Shown here: positions 1-9,528 of the stretch, piece after piece | How positions within the stretch are numbered: the stretch's first letter is position 1 | Layout: the number at the start of each line of letters is the position of its first letter | Assembly: GCA_029204225.1 (NCBI GenBank) | Contig: MU831550.1 | Location: 62,001 to 126,000, forward strand | From: Diphasiastrum complanatum | Lineage: Eukaryota; Streptophyta; Lycopodiopsida; Lycopodiales; Lycopodiaceae | Direction: 5' to 3' | DNA: 64,000 nt | Translations under genes and position numbers: made by a program | Notes under the pieces: generated by a model | Databases searched by the model: none | Seen by the model: the letters and a program-made list of their open reading frames with translations, nothing else | Told to the model about the DNA's origin: nothing

Positions 1-1504
1 TACAGATTGGGAGACTGTTAAACGAGCCCTGATCACACGGTTCAAACCTCGGAAGTTTATAGAAGACCCTTTCCTACTTTTAGGTAAAATTAAAATGTTC
101 GAGATTACATTGAACGGGTAAAACACCTCAGATTTGAGTGCGAACCTGAGCTGATTAATGAAAATGCCATGATTATGTGGTTTTTGTCAGGTTTACCTAA
201 AAGGATCAGACGTGAGTTGAAACGCCATAATGAGTACGCACTAAATGGATGATGCAATTCGGGAGGAGGATGAAAATTCAGATGATGGGCCGAATATCAG
301 TATGTTGTCTTATACAGCAGGGCAGACCACTACAACATCCACCACTATTGCATCAACGAATGTCAACGCTACTGTAGACATGATGCTCAATGAGTTCGAG
401 AAACTCAAGAAGAATCAGCAGAAACAGATGGAAAAGTTGCAGTCGCAATTTGATGAGAAGATCAAGGCATTGGAAGATTTCCATGGACAAGCGAACAAAA
501 AACCTGAAAAGTTTGCAAAGACTTTTCCTACTAGAAAAAATGTTTGGTGTTCTATTTGTACAGAAAATCACACAGTGAATGAGTGTCCTCAATTGAAAAA
601 ATGAATGAAAATCAGTATATGCCATTTGTGTAATTTGCCTGATCATGGAACTGCTTCTTGCAACTTCAATCCTCGGATAATGTAGCAACAGTATGCCCAG
701 ATGGGATATCTAGAACCACATTATGGAGGAAATCCGATAACTACACTTCATCAATCTGCTCTTGGATACCCCGAACAGTTAGCCTTACCTGCCTCACCAA
801 AGCACCCCGCTCCTCTTGCCAATTTGATGGAACCACAACCTTACAGAAGTGACGAGCAATGGAACTATGGTAATGATCAAGAAGGTGGATCTTCAAAACA
901 ATATGCTATCAATGCTGTCACGCAACAATAGGCATTTAGAAACTGGACCAGAGTAGCACTTGGATGCTTTGCATGTGGAGAAAATCACAGAGTTGTAGAA
1001 TGTCCAAATTAAGAAAAATTTGTACAATTATGTTGTGACTATGGTTATGGGCATTGCTATAAAGAGTGTCCAGCAAAACTGAAGCCACCACCGGCTACAG
1101 CCCCTGTAAATTTGATAACAATCAAGCAAAGACTAGTAGCTCAGAATAAACCAAGTGTACCTTTGATGGTGGTCACCAGAGCACAGAAGCAGAAAGAACC
1201 AGTAGCAGATCCAGTACCTGCTGATTCTATACCATTGATATATCAACAGCATCTGGAGTCTATCCAAATCTTCATGCAAAAAAAAGAAGATATTAGGATA
1301 TGAGTCAGTGGATTAAACCTCTGCAAGAAGAAGAGAAACTTGAAGCTGCTAGAGCAACAACCAAAATTCATTCTTCACCATTGCAGTCACCGAAAAATTC
1401 ACATACAAATATGAATGTTCAGTTGTATCATCATGAATAACCTTTCAAGATGACTGAACCAGAAGCACCACAAACAAAACTGTTCATGAATATTTTGTCT
1501 AGTA
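1..1504 (+). pseudogene. Gypsy family A copy 1, decayed gag with four zinc knuckles
   Basis: This is the 5' part of a Ty3/gypsy-like polyprotein; the window starts inside gag. The first codons read DWETVKRALITRFKPRKF, matching the gag of the second copy near 34.6 kb. Four zinc-knuckle motifs follow: CSICTENHTVNEC (548-586), CHLCNLPDHGTASC (620-661), CFACGENHRVVEC (965-1003) and a degraded CCDYGYGHCYKEC (1031-1072). Gag normally packages element RNA, and CCHC knuckles bind nucleic acid. Stops and frameshifts break the frame repeatedly, for example near 601, 930 and 1011, so it is dead. A Copia element inserted at 1510 separates it from its protease, which resumes at 7947. Confidence 0.8.
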
Positions 1505-1509
1505 AGATC

Positions 1510-2164
1510 TGTGAAAATTGTCAACATTTCCTAGCTAGTTTGAGGCCTAAATTGGCTAAAATTGTAAATAGTTTTGGTTCTGGAGTTTCACACGTGTGAA
1601 CCAGGCCACAATGTTTTTATTTACTGTATTTTTTCAGTATGATGAAGTGTCAAACTTCATACCCTTCAAAATGAGACCATTTTGATGTATTTTGGTCATA
1701 TAAGCCATTTTTAGCTATTTTTCCTATATAGGGAATATCTAGGGTCAAGTACCTTCTAGAGAGAGGAGAGAGAGTCATCTTCCTCATCCATAAATAGTAG
1801 GGAAGTCGTGGAGAACAGGTTGGAGAAACCTTTTGTATGCTTCATTGAGATCAATAGATCATTGTCATTGTTTCTTCCTCCATTGAGAGCATTGTTGTGT
1901 GTATTGTCTTCAAGCTATTGTGTATGATCTTAGGTGCTTTCCAAAAGTAGTAGGCTGATGTATTATGGACTGTATAATGCTATTTTGGGCCGCACTTGAT
2001 GTTTATGGAAGTTTCCATTTGTGATAAATGCTTTTTGATCAAGTTCTTTGCATTCTAGGTAGCATAGAATGTGTTGCCAATTCCTAGCTTATGTAGTTTG
2101 GAGTGCAAGCATTCAAGTCAATGATCTTGGAGTTTAGATCCACTTAGGATCTGTATTTTTCACA
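1510..2164 (+). repeat. 5' LTR of Copia-1
   Basis: Begins TGTG and ends CACA, next to a primer site. It holds a TATA-like box (tatata, 1735-1740) and, at 1587-1600, the perfect palindrome TTCACACGTGTGAA containing a G-box core CACGTG. Confidence 0.95.
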
Positions 2165-2177
2165 TGGTATCAGAGCT
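2165..2177 (+). promoter_or_regulatory. Copia-1 primer binding site
   Basis: TGGTATCAGAGCT directly follows the LTR end. It is complementary to the 3' end of initiator tRNA-Met, the usual Copia primer. Confidence 0.93.
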
Positions 2178-3337
2178 GGTTGGCTTCTATTTACAGTAAG
2201 TATTCCATTTTTGGTGATATTTGGATGTTTGATCAAGTTCTAGCATGATTTTGCATTGCTTTGTTGATCAAATCTTACTAACCTTTGTTTTGTGAGTTGA
2301 ACTTGTGGATCAAAAGCATATTTCAGGTCTATTGAAGATCAGAGGCTGAAAAGAAACTATTTTGGATCAGATCATAACACCTAATCATTTGTGATTGTGA
2401 GGCTTGTGCATATTCAATACTAACAATGTTCTTTTCAATCCTATTGTTGACAATCTCCATTCTTGGATGAACACTCTCCTTAAGTGGATGAAACTTCTCC
2501 TTAAGTGGATGACAAATGCTCTTTTGAGTGAGTTGTAATTCTCCTAAAGGCTGAGCAAAGCTCCCATTTGGATGAAAGATCCCCTTTTTTGGGTGAACAT
2601 ATTGTAAGCTCCATTGTGAAGAGCATATTGTAAAGATTGTCATCAATTTCGGCATAAATTTTGGTGTACTTTGTTGAGCATGTAAGTAACTCTCCTTATG
2701 TAATTTGATTGGAGCATTTGCTGGAAGGTGTTAACCATTATGCAAGTGTGTTTTCAGGTTCTTAACAGGTTGAGGAACATTCTCATGTGAAGTGATCTTA
2801 GATCTACATCTAAACACCAAGATTTGACAAGATAGTGAAGCTAGTCTTGTGATTCACTAAGTGTGCTCATTCATTCACCTCTAAATCTTGTATTTATCAC
2901 TTGCTGGAGTTTATAAACTTTTAGAAGTGTGGTTTACATGTGGTTTTACAGGTTGAATCAATATCTTAGTGTGTTGATCATATGTTGATCAAGTTTGTTC
3001 ATTACTAGGTAATCTTGGCATCCTAGTTTTGGGTATTTTCTAAGAATGCAAGTAACTCTTCACACCATAACTTGATTTGGTCACTTGCTGGAAAGTTTGA
3101 GAGCTTAAGCAAGAGTGTGTTCAGGTTGGTTTGATTTTGTAATCCATTCTTAGTGTGTGCAAAGTGTTGCATGTGTTTCAATCTTCCTTTCTATGCTTGG
3201 AAACCATCTAGGTTCAAGATAGAAGTGTTTTAGGGTCCTAAATCTTCATAGATCTCTTTATCTATCATTTTGTTGAGAGAAAAGTGAGTGCTAAGTGCTT
3301 TAGGACAGAACCTAAAAGTTGAAGAAACATTAGAATC
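2178..3337 (+). other. Long untranslated leader of Copia-1
   Basis: About 1.16 kb lies between the primer site and the polyprotein ATG, with no coding frame on the element strand. It holds three diverged copies of a roughly 80-bp unit built around a cttgctgga core and a caggtt end (about 2686-2768, 2880-2955, 3048-3128), plus a shorter direct repeat tctccttaagtggatga (about 2470-2511). It probably carries packaging or translation signals, but nothing specific can be named. Confidence 0.6.
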
Positions 3338-6300
3338 ATGGCTTCCAATGGTGGGATCATGCTAGAGTCTAGTGAAAGGTTGAGTTCATCAAACTACTCT
3401 ACTTGGAAAGTGAGGATGGAGTCCTTACTTGAGTTGAATGAACTCATGGACATAGTTGCAGAAATTGAAGAGAGACCTCTCACACTTCAAGAGCAACAAA
3501 GGTTTGATAAGAAGGCCAAAAGGGCTCTTCATATCATTAAAATGAATGTTACAAATGAACTTCTCAAGGAAGTTGGAAAGTGTCAAAGTGCAAGTGAGGC
3601 ATGGAATGCCTTAAAGAAGCTCTTTGAATCAAAGTCCACATCTAGGGTATTGACCCTAAGGAGACAAATATTTTCTAGTAGGCAAAGAGAGGGTGAAAGT
3701 GCTCATGCATTTATCTTGAGAGTTAAGTCCCTAAGTGATGATTTAGCATGCATTGATGAGAACATAAAAGATGGTGAAATAGTCCAAGTTATGTTGAATG
3801 GTTTGCTAAATGAACATGCTAACCTTGTGCAAAGTTTTGCCATTCAAAGAGTCTTGCCAAGTGTGGTTGACTTGCAAGAAATCTTATTGGCTGAAGAACA
3901 TAGGTTGCAATCAAAGCTTGGTGGTGCATCCTTGCAAGGTGGAGGTGAAGAGGCTTTCTTCACAAAAGGCAAATTCAAGGGCAAAGGTAAAGGCAAAGGG
4001 AAATGGTCCAAAGGTGGTAACTTTGATCATGATGATCACTCTTCCTCTTCCTCTTCTACTAAGAACAATAAGTCAAAGTTCAAGTGCTTTTATTGTGGGA
4101 TAAAAGGTCATTTTGCAAATGAATGTTATAAGAAGAAAAGAGAGCAAGGAGAGAGGCAAGGAAATCTTACAATAGATGAGGAAGAACATAACACATGTGA
4201 ATCACTTGTTATGACTTCAAGTTTGTTAGCCAACATAGATGATAATGATCCTTGGTGGATTGATAGTGGAGCCTCATCTCACATGACAAGACATAAGGAA
4301 TACTTTACATCCTTATTGTCTTATGAGGGAGAAGGTAACATCATCTACACTGCAAATGATGGTCAATGTGACATCAAAGGCATAGGCACTATTCCTATTT
4401 CCCTTTCAACAAATAGGAAAGCAAATCTTGAAAATGTCTTGTACATTCCTTCAATCACTAAGAATTTGCTTAGTGTAAGTCAAATGATTGACAAAGGACT
4501 TGATGTGGAGTTCATTGGAGATGCATGTTTGATAAGTAAATGTGGATCCTTGATTGCTCAAGGTAGGAGGCATGGTAAACTTTTCAAGCTTGATGCATGT
4601 GTGATCTCTAATCATGAAGGATGTATGGCTAGGGAGCAATTGACAAACCAAGAAGTTTGGCACAAGAGGTTGGGCCATCCCAACTTCAAATCTTTGGAGG
4701 TAATGGCAAAGAAAGAGCTTGTTCTTGGTCTCCCTAAAAGTCTTGTTGCAAACAATAGTGTTTGTGAACATTGTGCCTTGTCCAAATCTCATAGACTTGC
4801 TTATTCTAGATCTACTTCTAGATCTAAAGAAGCTTTTCAACTTGTGCATTCTGATATTCATTCTTCTAGTACAACTAGCAATGGTGGGGCAAAGATGTAT
4901 GCAACTTTCATTGATGACTTTAGTAGGTATACTTGGATCTATCTTCTTAAAAGTAAGGATGAAGTGTTTGCTGCATTTGTCAAGTTCAAGAATGAAATGG
5001 AAAACCAATTCAATACAAAGATCAAATGCTTAAGATCTGATAATGGAGGGGAATACACCTCAAATAGGTTCAAAGACTTTTGTATAGCACATGGGATTAA
5101 GAGGGAGATGTCTAGTCCTAGGACTCCACAACAGAATGGAGTGGCCGAGAGGAAGAATAGAACCCTTTGTGAATGTGCCAAGGCAATGAGACTACATGCT
5201 AATCTTGCTAAGTCTTTTTGGGGGGAAGCTTTAGCATGTGCTAACTATCTATGTAATAGATGGACAAGTGCTTCCTTGGATGGTAAAACTCCTCATGAGG
5301 TTCTTTATGGTAGAAGGCCGAGTGTCAAGCATTGTAGGATCTTTGGATGTACATGTTTTGTCAATATCACACTTGATGATAGAACTAAAGAAGATCCTTC
5401 ATCAAAGAAGGGTGTGTTTGTTGGCTATAGTGAAGTAAGCAAGGCTTACAAAGTGTACATTCCTTCTACAAAGAAAGTTGTCATAAGTAGGGATGTCATC
5501 TTTCATGAAGAGAATGTTTCCAATGTTGTTGATGTTGATGTTGATGTGCCTACTAATCATCATGATGTGCAAGATGTCTTGGATGAAGATGGAGATGCCA
5601 CTCCAAAGCAAACTTCAAGGAAGACTCAAAGGCAAAGGGCTAAGCCATCAAGGCTAACCTATGATGAAAAAGGAAAGCAAGTGGTGGACAACTCTAACTT
5701 TGCTTTTCTTACCTCTTTTGATGAACCAACTTGTGTAGGTGAAGCAATTCAAAAGAAGGAATGGATCCAAGCCATGGATCATGAGCATCAAGCACTCATC
5801 AAAAGCAACACATGGAGGTTGGTAAAGCTTCCAAAGGACAAGAAGGCAATTGGTTGTAAGTGGATCTTCAAGATCAAGACAAATCAAGATGGATCAATCA
5901 ACAAGTACAAGGCAAGGTTGGTGGCAAAGGGGTATGCTCAAGAATATGGTATTGACTATGATGAGACCTTTGCACCCGTGGCAAAGATGGTAACTATTCG
6001 AATCCTAATCTCTCTTGCAACTCTTTATGATTGGTATATGTGGCAAATGGATGTTACTAATGCCTTCTTGAATGGTGATCTTGAAGAAGATATTTACATG
6101 GAGCAACCCGAGGGCTATGTTTCACATGATGAGTCTAATCATGTGTGCTATCTCCAAAAGAGTTTGTATGGGCTAAAGCAAGCACCAAGGAGTTGGTATG
6201 CTAAGCTCAATTCCTTCTTACTTTCTCAAAACTTTGTTATGAGTGAGTATGATCATTCTCTCTACTTTAGATTGAATGAAAATGATATCACTTTACTTTT

Positions 6301-7291
6301 GATCTATGTTGATGACATTATCTTAAGTGGTGGTAACAATCTAGATATAGATGAAATCAAGATGGCACTCAAAAGAGAGTTTGAAATTCAAGATCTTGGT
6401 AAACTTCATTATATCTTAGGAATAGAGATTATTAGAACTTCTAAATCTACATTCATATGTCAAGAAAAGTATGTTAACTCTATTCTAAAAAGGTTTCATA
6501 TGGAAGATTGTAAAGTTGTTTCTACTCCTATGGAATCAAATGTAAAGCTAACTACAAGAAGTAATGAAAGATCCTTCAAGGACATTACTCTCTATAGAAA
6601 GCTAATAGGATCTCTTATATGGTTAACCATCACAAGACCTGATCTAAGCTTTGTGGTTGGTAAACTAAGTCAATTTATGCAAGATCCTAGTGAGGCTCAT
6701 TGGAAGCTAGGAAAGAGAGTACTTAGATACATCTCGGGATCTAGAGATTTTGGCATCTTGTATGGAGGTATTACACCTAACCTTTGTGGATTTTCAGATT
6801 CAGATTTTGCAGGTGATCAAATGGATAGGAAGTCAACAAGTGCCTTTGCAATCTATCTTGGAGATGGAGTGGTCTCATGGCTATCAAAGAAGCAACCAAC
6901 TATCTCTCTATCTTCCACCGAAGCCGAGTACAAGGCATTAACAACATGCACCAAGGAGATTCTTTGGATCAAGAGGATGTTATTGGATCTTCACTTGCTG
7001 GAACCAGAGAAGACTCCAATCATACTTTGTGATAACCTTTCAGCCCAAAGCTTGGCAAGCAATCCTGTTTTTCATACAAGGAGCAAGCACATTGAGATTG
7101 CTCACCATTTTGTGAGAGATCAAGTCATTGCCAAAGAGGTGGAGCTTCAACATGTCTCTTCAAAGGAGTGTGTGGCTGATATCTTCACCAAACCATTGGG
7201 AAAGGACCTATATTTAATGCATAGATCTAATCTTGGAATGTGCTCAAAGACTATGTTGAAACTAGCATCCAATGTTGAAGAGGGAGTGTGA
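3338..7291 (+). CDS. Copia-1 gag-pol polyprotein, intact (1317 aa)
   Basis: Carries out every step of Copia replication in one open frame. Domain order: UBN2-type gag (about 20-200), a Lys/Gly-rich stretch (210-225), CCHC knuckle (C250, C253, H258, C263), aspartic protease with DSGAS (D309), GAG-pre-integrase (about 440-490), integrase with D505, D568 and E604, reverse transcriptase (about 815-1060; D905 in QMDVTNAFLNG, YVDD at 990-993) and RNase H (D1154 or D1156, E1195, D1232, D1281). All catalytic residues expected for the family are present, and the length is normal. The first ATG gives MASNGG and a full gag. The stop TGA at 7289-7291 lies within the first bases of the 3' LTR. It is probably transcribed from the 5' LTR and could be autonomous. 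Confidence 0.97.
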   Translation: MASNGGIMLESSERLSSSNYSTWKVRMESLLELNELMDIVAEIEERPLTLQEQQRFDKKAKRALHIIKMNVTNELLKEVGKCQSASEAWNALKKLFESKSTSRVLTLRRQIFSSRQREGESAHAFILRVKSLSDDLACIDENIKDGEIVQVMLNGLLNEHANLVQSFAIQRVLPSVVDLQEILLAEEHRLQSKLGGASLQGGGEEAFFTKGKFKGKGKGKGKWSKGGNFDHDDHSSSSSSTKNNKSKFKCFYCGIKGHFANECYKKKREQGERQGNLTIDEEEHNTCESLVMTSSLLANIDDNDPWWIDSGASSHMTRHKEYFTSLLSYEGEGNIIYTANDGQCDIKGIGTIPISLSTNRKANLENVLYIPSITKNLLSVSQMIDKGLDVEFIGDACLISKCGSLIAQGRRHGKLFKLDACVISNHEGCMAREQLTNQEVWHKRLGHPNFKSLEVMAKKELVLGLPKSLVANNSVCEHCALSKSHRLAYSRSTSRSKEAFQLVHSDIHSSSTTSNGGAKMYATFIDDFSRYTWIYLLKSKDEVFAAFVKFKNEMENQFNTKIKCLRSDNGGEYTSNRFKDFCIAHGIKREMSSPRTPQQNGVAERKNRTLCECAKAMRLHANLAKSFWGEALACANYLCNRWTSASLDGKTPHEVLYGRRPSVKHCRIFGCTCFVNITLDDRTKEDPSSKKGVFVGYSEVSKAYKVYIPSTKKVVISRDVIFHEENVSNVVDVDVDVPTNHHDVQDVLDEDGDATPKQTSRKTQRQRAKPSRLTYDEKGKQVVDNSNFAFLTSFDEPTCVGEAIQKKEWIQAMDHEHQALIKSNTWRLVKLPKDKKAIGCKWIFKIKTNQDGSINKYKARLVAKGYAQEYGIDYDETFAPVAKMVTIRILISLATLYDWYMWQMDVTNAFLNGDLEEDIYMEQPEGYVSHDESNHVCYLQKSLYGLKQAPRSWYAKLNSFLLSQNFVMSEYDHSLYFRLNENDITLLLIYVDDIILSGGNNLDIDEIKMALKREFEIQDLGKLHYILGIEIIRTSKSTFICQEKYVNSILKRFHMEDCKVVSTPMESNVKLTTRSNERSFKDITLYRKLIGSLIWLTITRPDLSFVVGKLSQFMQDPSEAHWKLGKRVLRYISGSRDFGILYGGITPNLCGFSDSDFAGDQMDRKSTSAFAIYLGDGVVSWLSKKQPTISLSSTEAEYKALTTCTKEILWIKRMLLDLHLLEPEKTPIILCDNLSAQSLASNPVFHTRSKHIEIAHHFVRDQVIAKEVELQHVSSKECVADIFTKPLGKDLYLMHRSNLGMCSKTMLKLASNVEEGV
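7277..7286 (+). promoter_or_regulatory. Copia-1 polypurine tract
   Basis: gaagagggag abuts the 3' LTR, the expected site of plus-strand priming. It also encodes the last residues of the polyprotein. Confidence 0.8.
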
Positions 7292-7941
7292 AAATTGTCA
7301 ACATTTCCTAGCTAGTTTGAGGCCTAAATTGGCTAAAATTGTAAATAGTTTTGGTTCTGGAGTTTCACACGTGTGAACCAGGCCACAATGTTTTTATTTA
7401 CTATATTTTTTCAGTATGATGAAGTGTCAAACTTCATACCCTTCAAAATGAGACCATTTTGATGTATTTTGGTCATATAAGCCATTTTTAGCTATTTTTC
7501 CTATATAGGGAATATCTAGGGTCAAGTACCTTCTAGAGAGAGGAGAGAGAGTCATCTTCCTCATCCATAAATAGTAGGGAAGTCGTGGAGAATAGGTTGG
7601 AGAAACCTTTTGTATTATTCATTGAGATCAATAGATCACTGTCATTGTTTCTTCCTCCATTGAGAGCGTTGTTGTGTGTATTGTCTTCAAGCTATTGTGT
7701 ATGATCTTAGGTGCTTTCCAAAAGTGGTAGGCTGATGTATTATGGACTGTATAATGTTATTTTGGGCCGCACTTGATGTTTATGGAAGTTTCCATTTGTG
7801 ATAAATGCTTTTTGATCAAGTTCTTTGCATTCTAGGTAGCATAGAATGTGTTGCCAATTCCTAGCTTATGTAGTTTGGAGTGCAAGCATTCAAGCCAATG
7901 ATCTTGGAGTTTAGATCCACTTAGGATCTGTATTTTTCACA
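7287..7941 (+). repeat. 3' LTR of Copia-1
   Basis: 655 bp, the same length as the 5' LTR, with about nine substitutions. It carries the same TTCACACGTGTGAA palindrome at 7364-7377 and is followed by the target duplication agatc (7942-7946). Confidence 0.95.
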
Positions 7942-7946
7942 AGATC

Positions 7947-8943
7947 AATATTTCATTGGGAGAGTTCTTGAAGTTGGTGCCAAAAGCAAAATAAGTATTA
8001 GCACAAAAGTTAACTCAAGCTGACCAGAAGTTCATCAGGAGCCAATGTTTTGTGCTGGATTTGAAGAATCTAATGAAGTACTCCATGTCGAAGCTTGGAA
8101 AAGTGAGCAAAAGAATATCACCCTGCCGATACAGCATAGACAATTTCCTAATGAAGTAGTTGTGATAGATGGCGGTTCAGGAGTTAACCTAATTTCTACA
8201 AAGCTATGTGCAAAATGGGGCCTTACAAAGATAAAACCTGCAACTTTTGCCATTAAGCTAGCTGACCAGATGACAATTAATCTGCGAGGAATGGTTGAAG
8301 ATATACTTGGCAGAATTGTTGGAGTACAGTTCGTCATTACTTTCGTAATAATGGACCTACCAGAAGCACCAAATGTCTATCGATTCCTATTGGGATGCCC
8401 ATGGTTACGAGTTGTGCAAGTAATTCGTAACTGGGGTACCGGGAACACTTTTGAGAATCGTGAACGTGCAGTCAAGGTTGATCCTGTAACTTGGACTATC
8501 AAAAAAGAGGATGATGATTCATCAACAACGGATCATACTTGTGACCGACCAATAAAAAATTTGGGAGTTCATTACAATTCTCAAACCGATACTGTCAACT
8601 GGAATGAAGCTCTTGCAACGATTGACTGTACAGTAGGATATATGTGTCAACAAGATAATCAGTCAGATTTGAGCGAGATTTCATTATCGAATTGAACCTT
8701 GGATACACCGATCACTTTTCCATTGAATGTGCTGAATGTAACTTGGATATCAACGGAACCTATATCAGATCCGATGAACTCATTCATGTGAGTCATGTCT
8801 TGACTTATGATGACAATGCAAAACTTACTAATGAGCAAATTCTAAATCATATGGAACCGACCAGATTTGGAGTGCGTAATATCCCTGATGAACCAACAAT
8901 AAAATCGCCAAAGGCAGTTATATTGAAGGAAGACAAGCATTAG
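7947..8943 (+). pseudogene. Gypsy family A copy 1, protease region
   Basis: Continuation of the gypsy element interrupted by Copia-1. The frame at 8045-8695 (216 aa) is a retropepsin-like domain. It carries DGGSGVNLIS (in place of the usual D-S/T-G) near residue 40, then a hydrophobic flap and FLLGCPWLRV. The segment DSSTTDHTCDRP and the later LATIDC match copy 2 at 32.3-32.6 kb. A second frame (8692-8943) continues after one shift. The Asp-Gly-Gly active site recurs in copy 2, so it is a family trait and not decay. The expected role is polyprotein cleavage; the frame is broken, so it is inactive here. Confidence 0.75.
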
Positions 8944-8945
8944 AG

Positions 8946-9528
8946 AAAATCTAAGTTTGAAAAGGGCCCTTTAAAAAGATGTTTTTTATTTTTTTTTTGA
9001 ACTTTTAAAGCTCTCTCTAGACCAATAATAAAAGTACATGTGTACTTTTACATAGCGTAGAAAATCTGCCCAAAAATAATGGGGCAAATTTTTTTGAAAT
9101 GAACAAATAACATATTGAAGAAGAAAAAAAAAATTAAGTCCAAATCTTGAATTTGGAGAAAGGAGGGGGAGGAGATATAAAGGAGAGAAGAGAGTGAGGG
9201 CACGCACCTTGGGAGGGGGAGCACCCCCTTCGGGGCATTAACCCCATTCGAAATGCGACACCAGCTACGAGGCACCTAGTGCAGCCGGCCAGGTGGCCCT
9301 CCCTCCACTTGCTCACTTGGGGGGGGGGGGGGGGGGGCCAACCCTGGCTGGCGCATCCAAGGGGGTCAGGGGGTAACCGTGCAGCCCGGGTCCCGATGAT
9401 GCATCATCGGGGCCCGGGCTGCACGGACCCCCCCTGACCCCCTTGGATGCTCCAGCTGGGGTTGGGGCGCGATGGGGCACCTGCGCCAGCCCCCCAAACC
9501 CTAAACCTTAAACCCTAAACCCTAAACC
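8946..9528. mobile_element. GC-rich insertion in gypsy A1, no coding sequence
   Basis: About 580 bp splits the protease and reverse transcriptase regions; the homologous copy at 31.5-35 kb has no such insert. It starts with an AT-rich stretch (8946-9180). A GC-rich block with 19 consecutive G (9319-9337), a 128-bp palindrome (9338-9466) and a short telomere-like run of CCCTAAAC units (about 9495-9527) follow. Exact ends and a target duplication could not be fixed. The minus-strand frames here (8986-9316) look like chance. It may be a non-autonomous foldback element. Confidence 0.5.
9338..9466. repeat. 128-bp GC-rich palindrome
   Basis: Arms 9338-9401 and 9402-9466 are near-perfect reverse complements with no loop. 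The centre reads gatgatgcatcatc. Both arms carry gcatccaagggggtcaggggg-type and gtgcagcccggg-type sequence. Confidence 0.9.

Larger units (their letters stand above)
1510..7941 (+). mobile_element. Intact Copia retrotransposon (Copia-1) nested in gypsy A1
   Basis: This is a complete Ty1/copia element of 6432 bp. It has two 655-bp LTRs starting TGTGAAAA and ending TTTTCACA, a primer site directly after the 5' LTR, a purine tract directly before the 3' LTR, and a single open polyprotein frame. The 5-bp target duplication agatc is at 1505-1509 and 7942-7946. By eye the LTRs differ at about nine sites (about 1.4 percent), so the insertion is young. Gypsy A1 coding sequence lies on both sides, gag left and protease right, which shows true nesting. 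Confidence 0.95.

Noticed and set aside
2165-2177. tRNA-like sequence
   Set aside because: Only the primer-site complement of a tRNA 3' end, not a tRNA gene. The same applies at 46660.
4451-5008. 185-aa antisense frame inside Copia-1
   Set aside because: Shadow of the integrase coding frame; no family resemblance.
8986-9316. Minus-strand frames in the GC-rich insert
   Set aside because: Overlap low-complexity, homopolymer and palindromic sequence in several frames; no domain seen.
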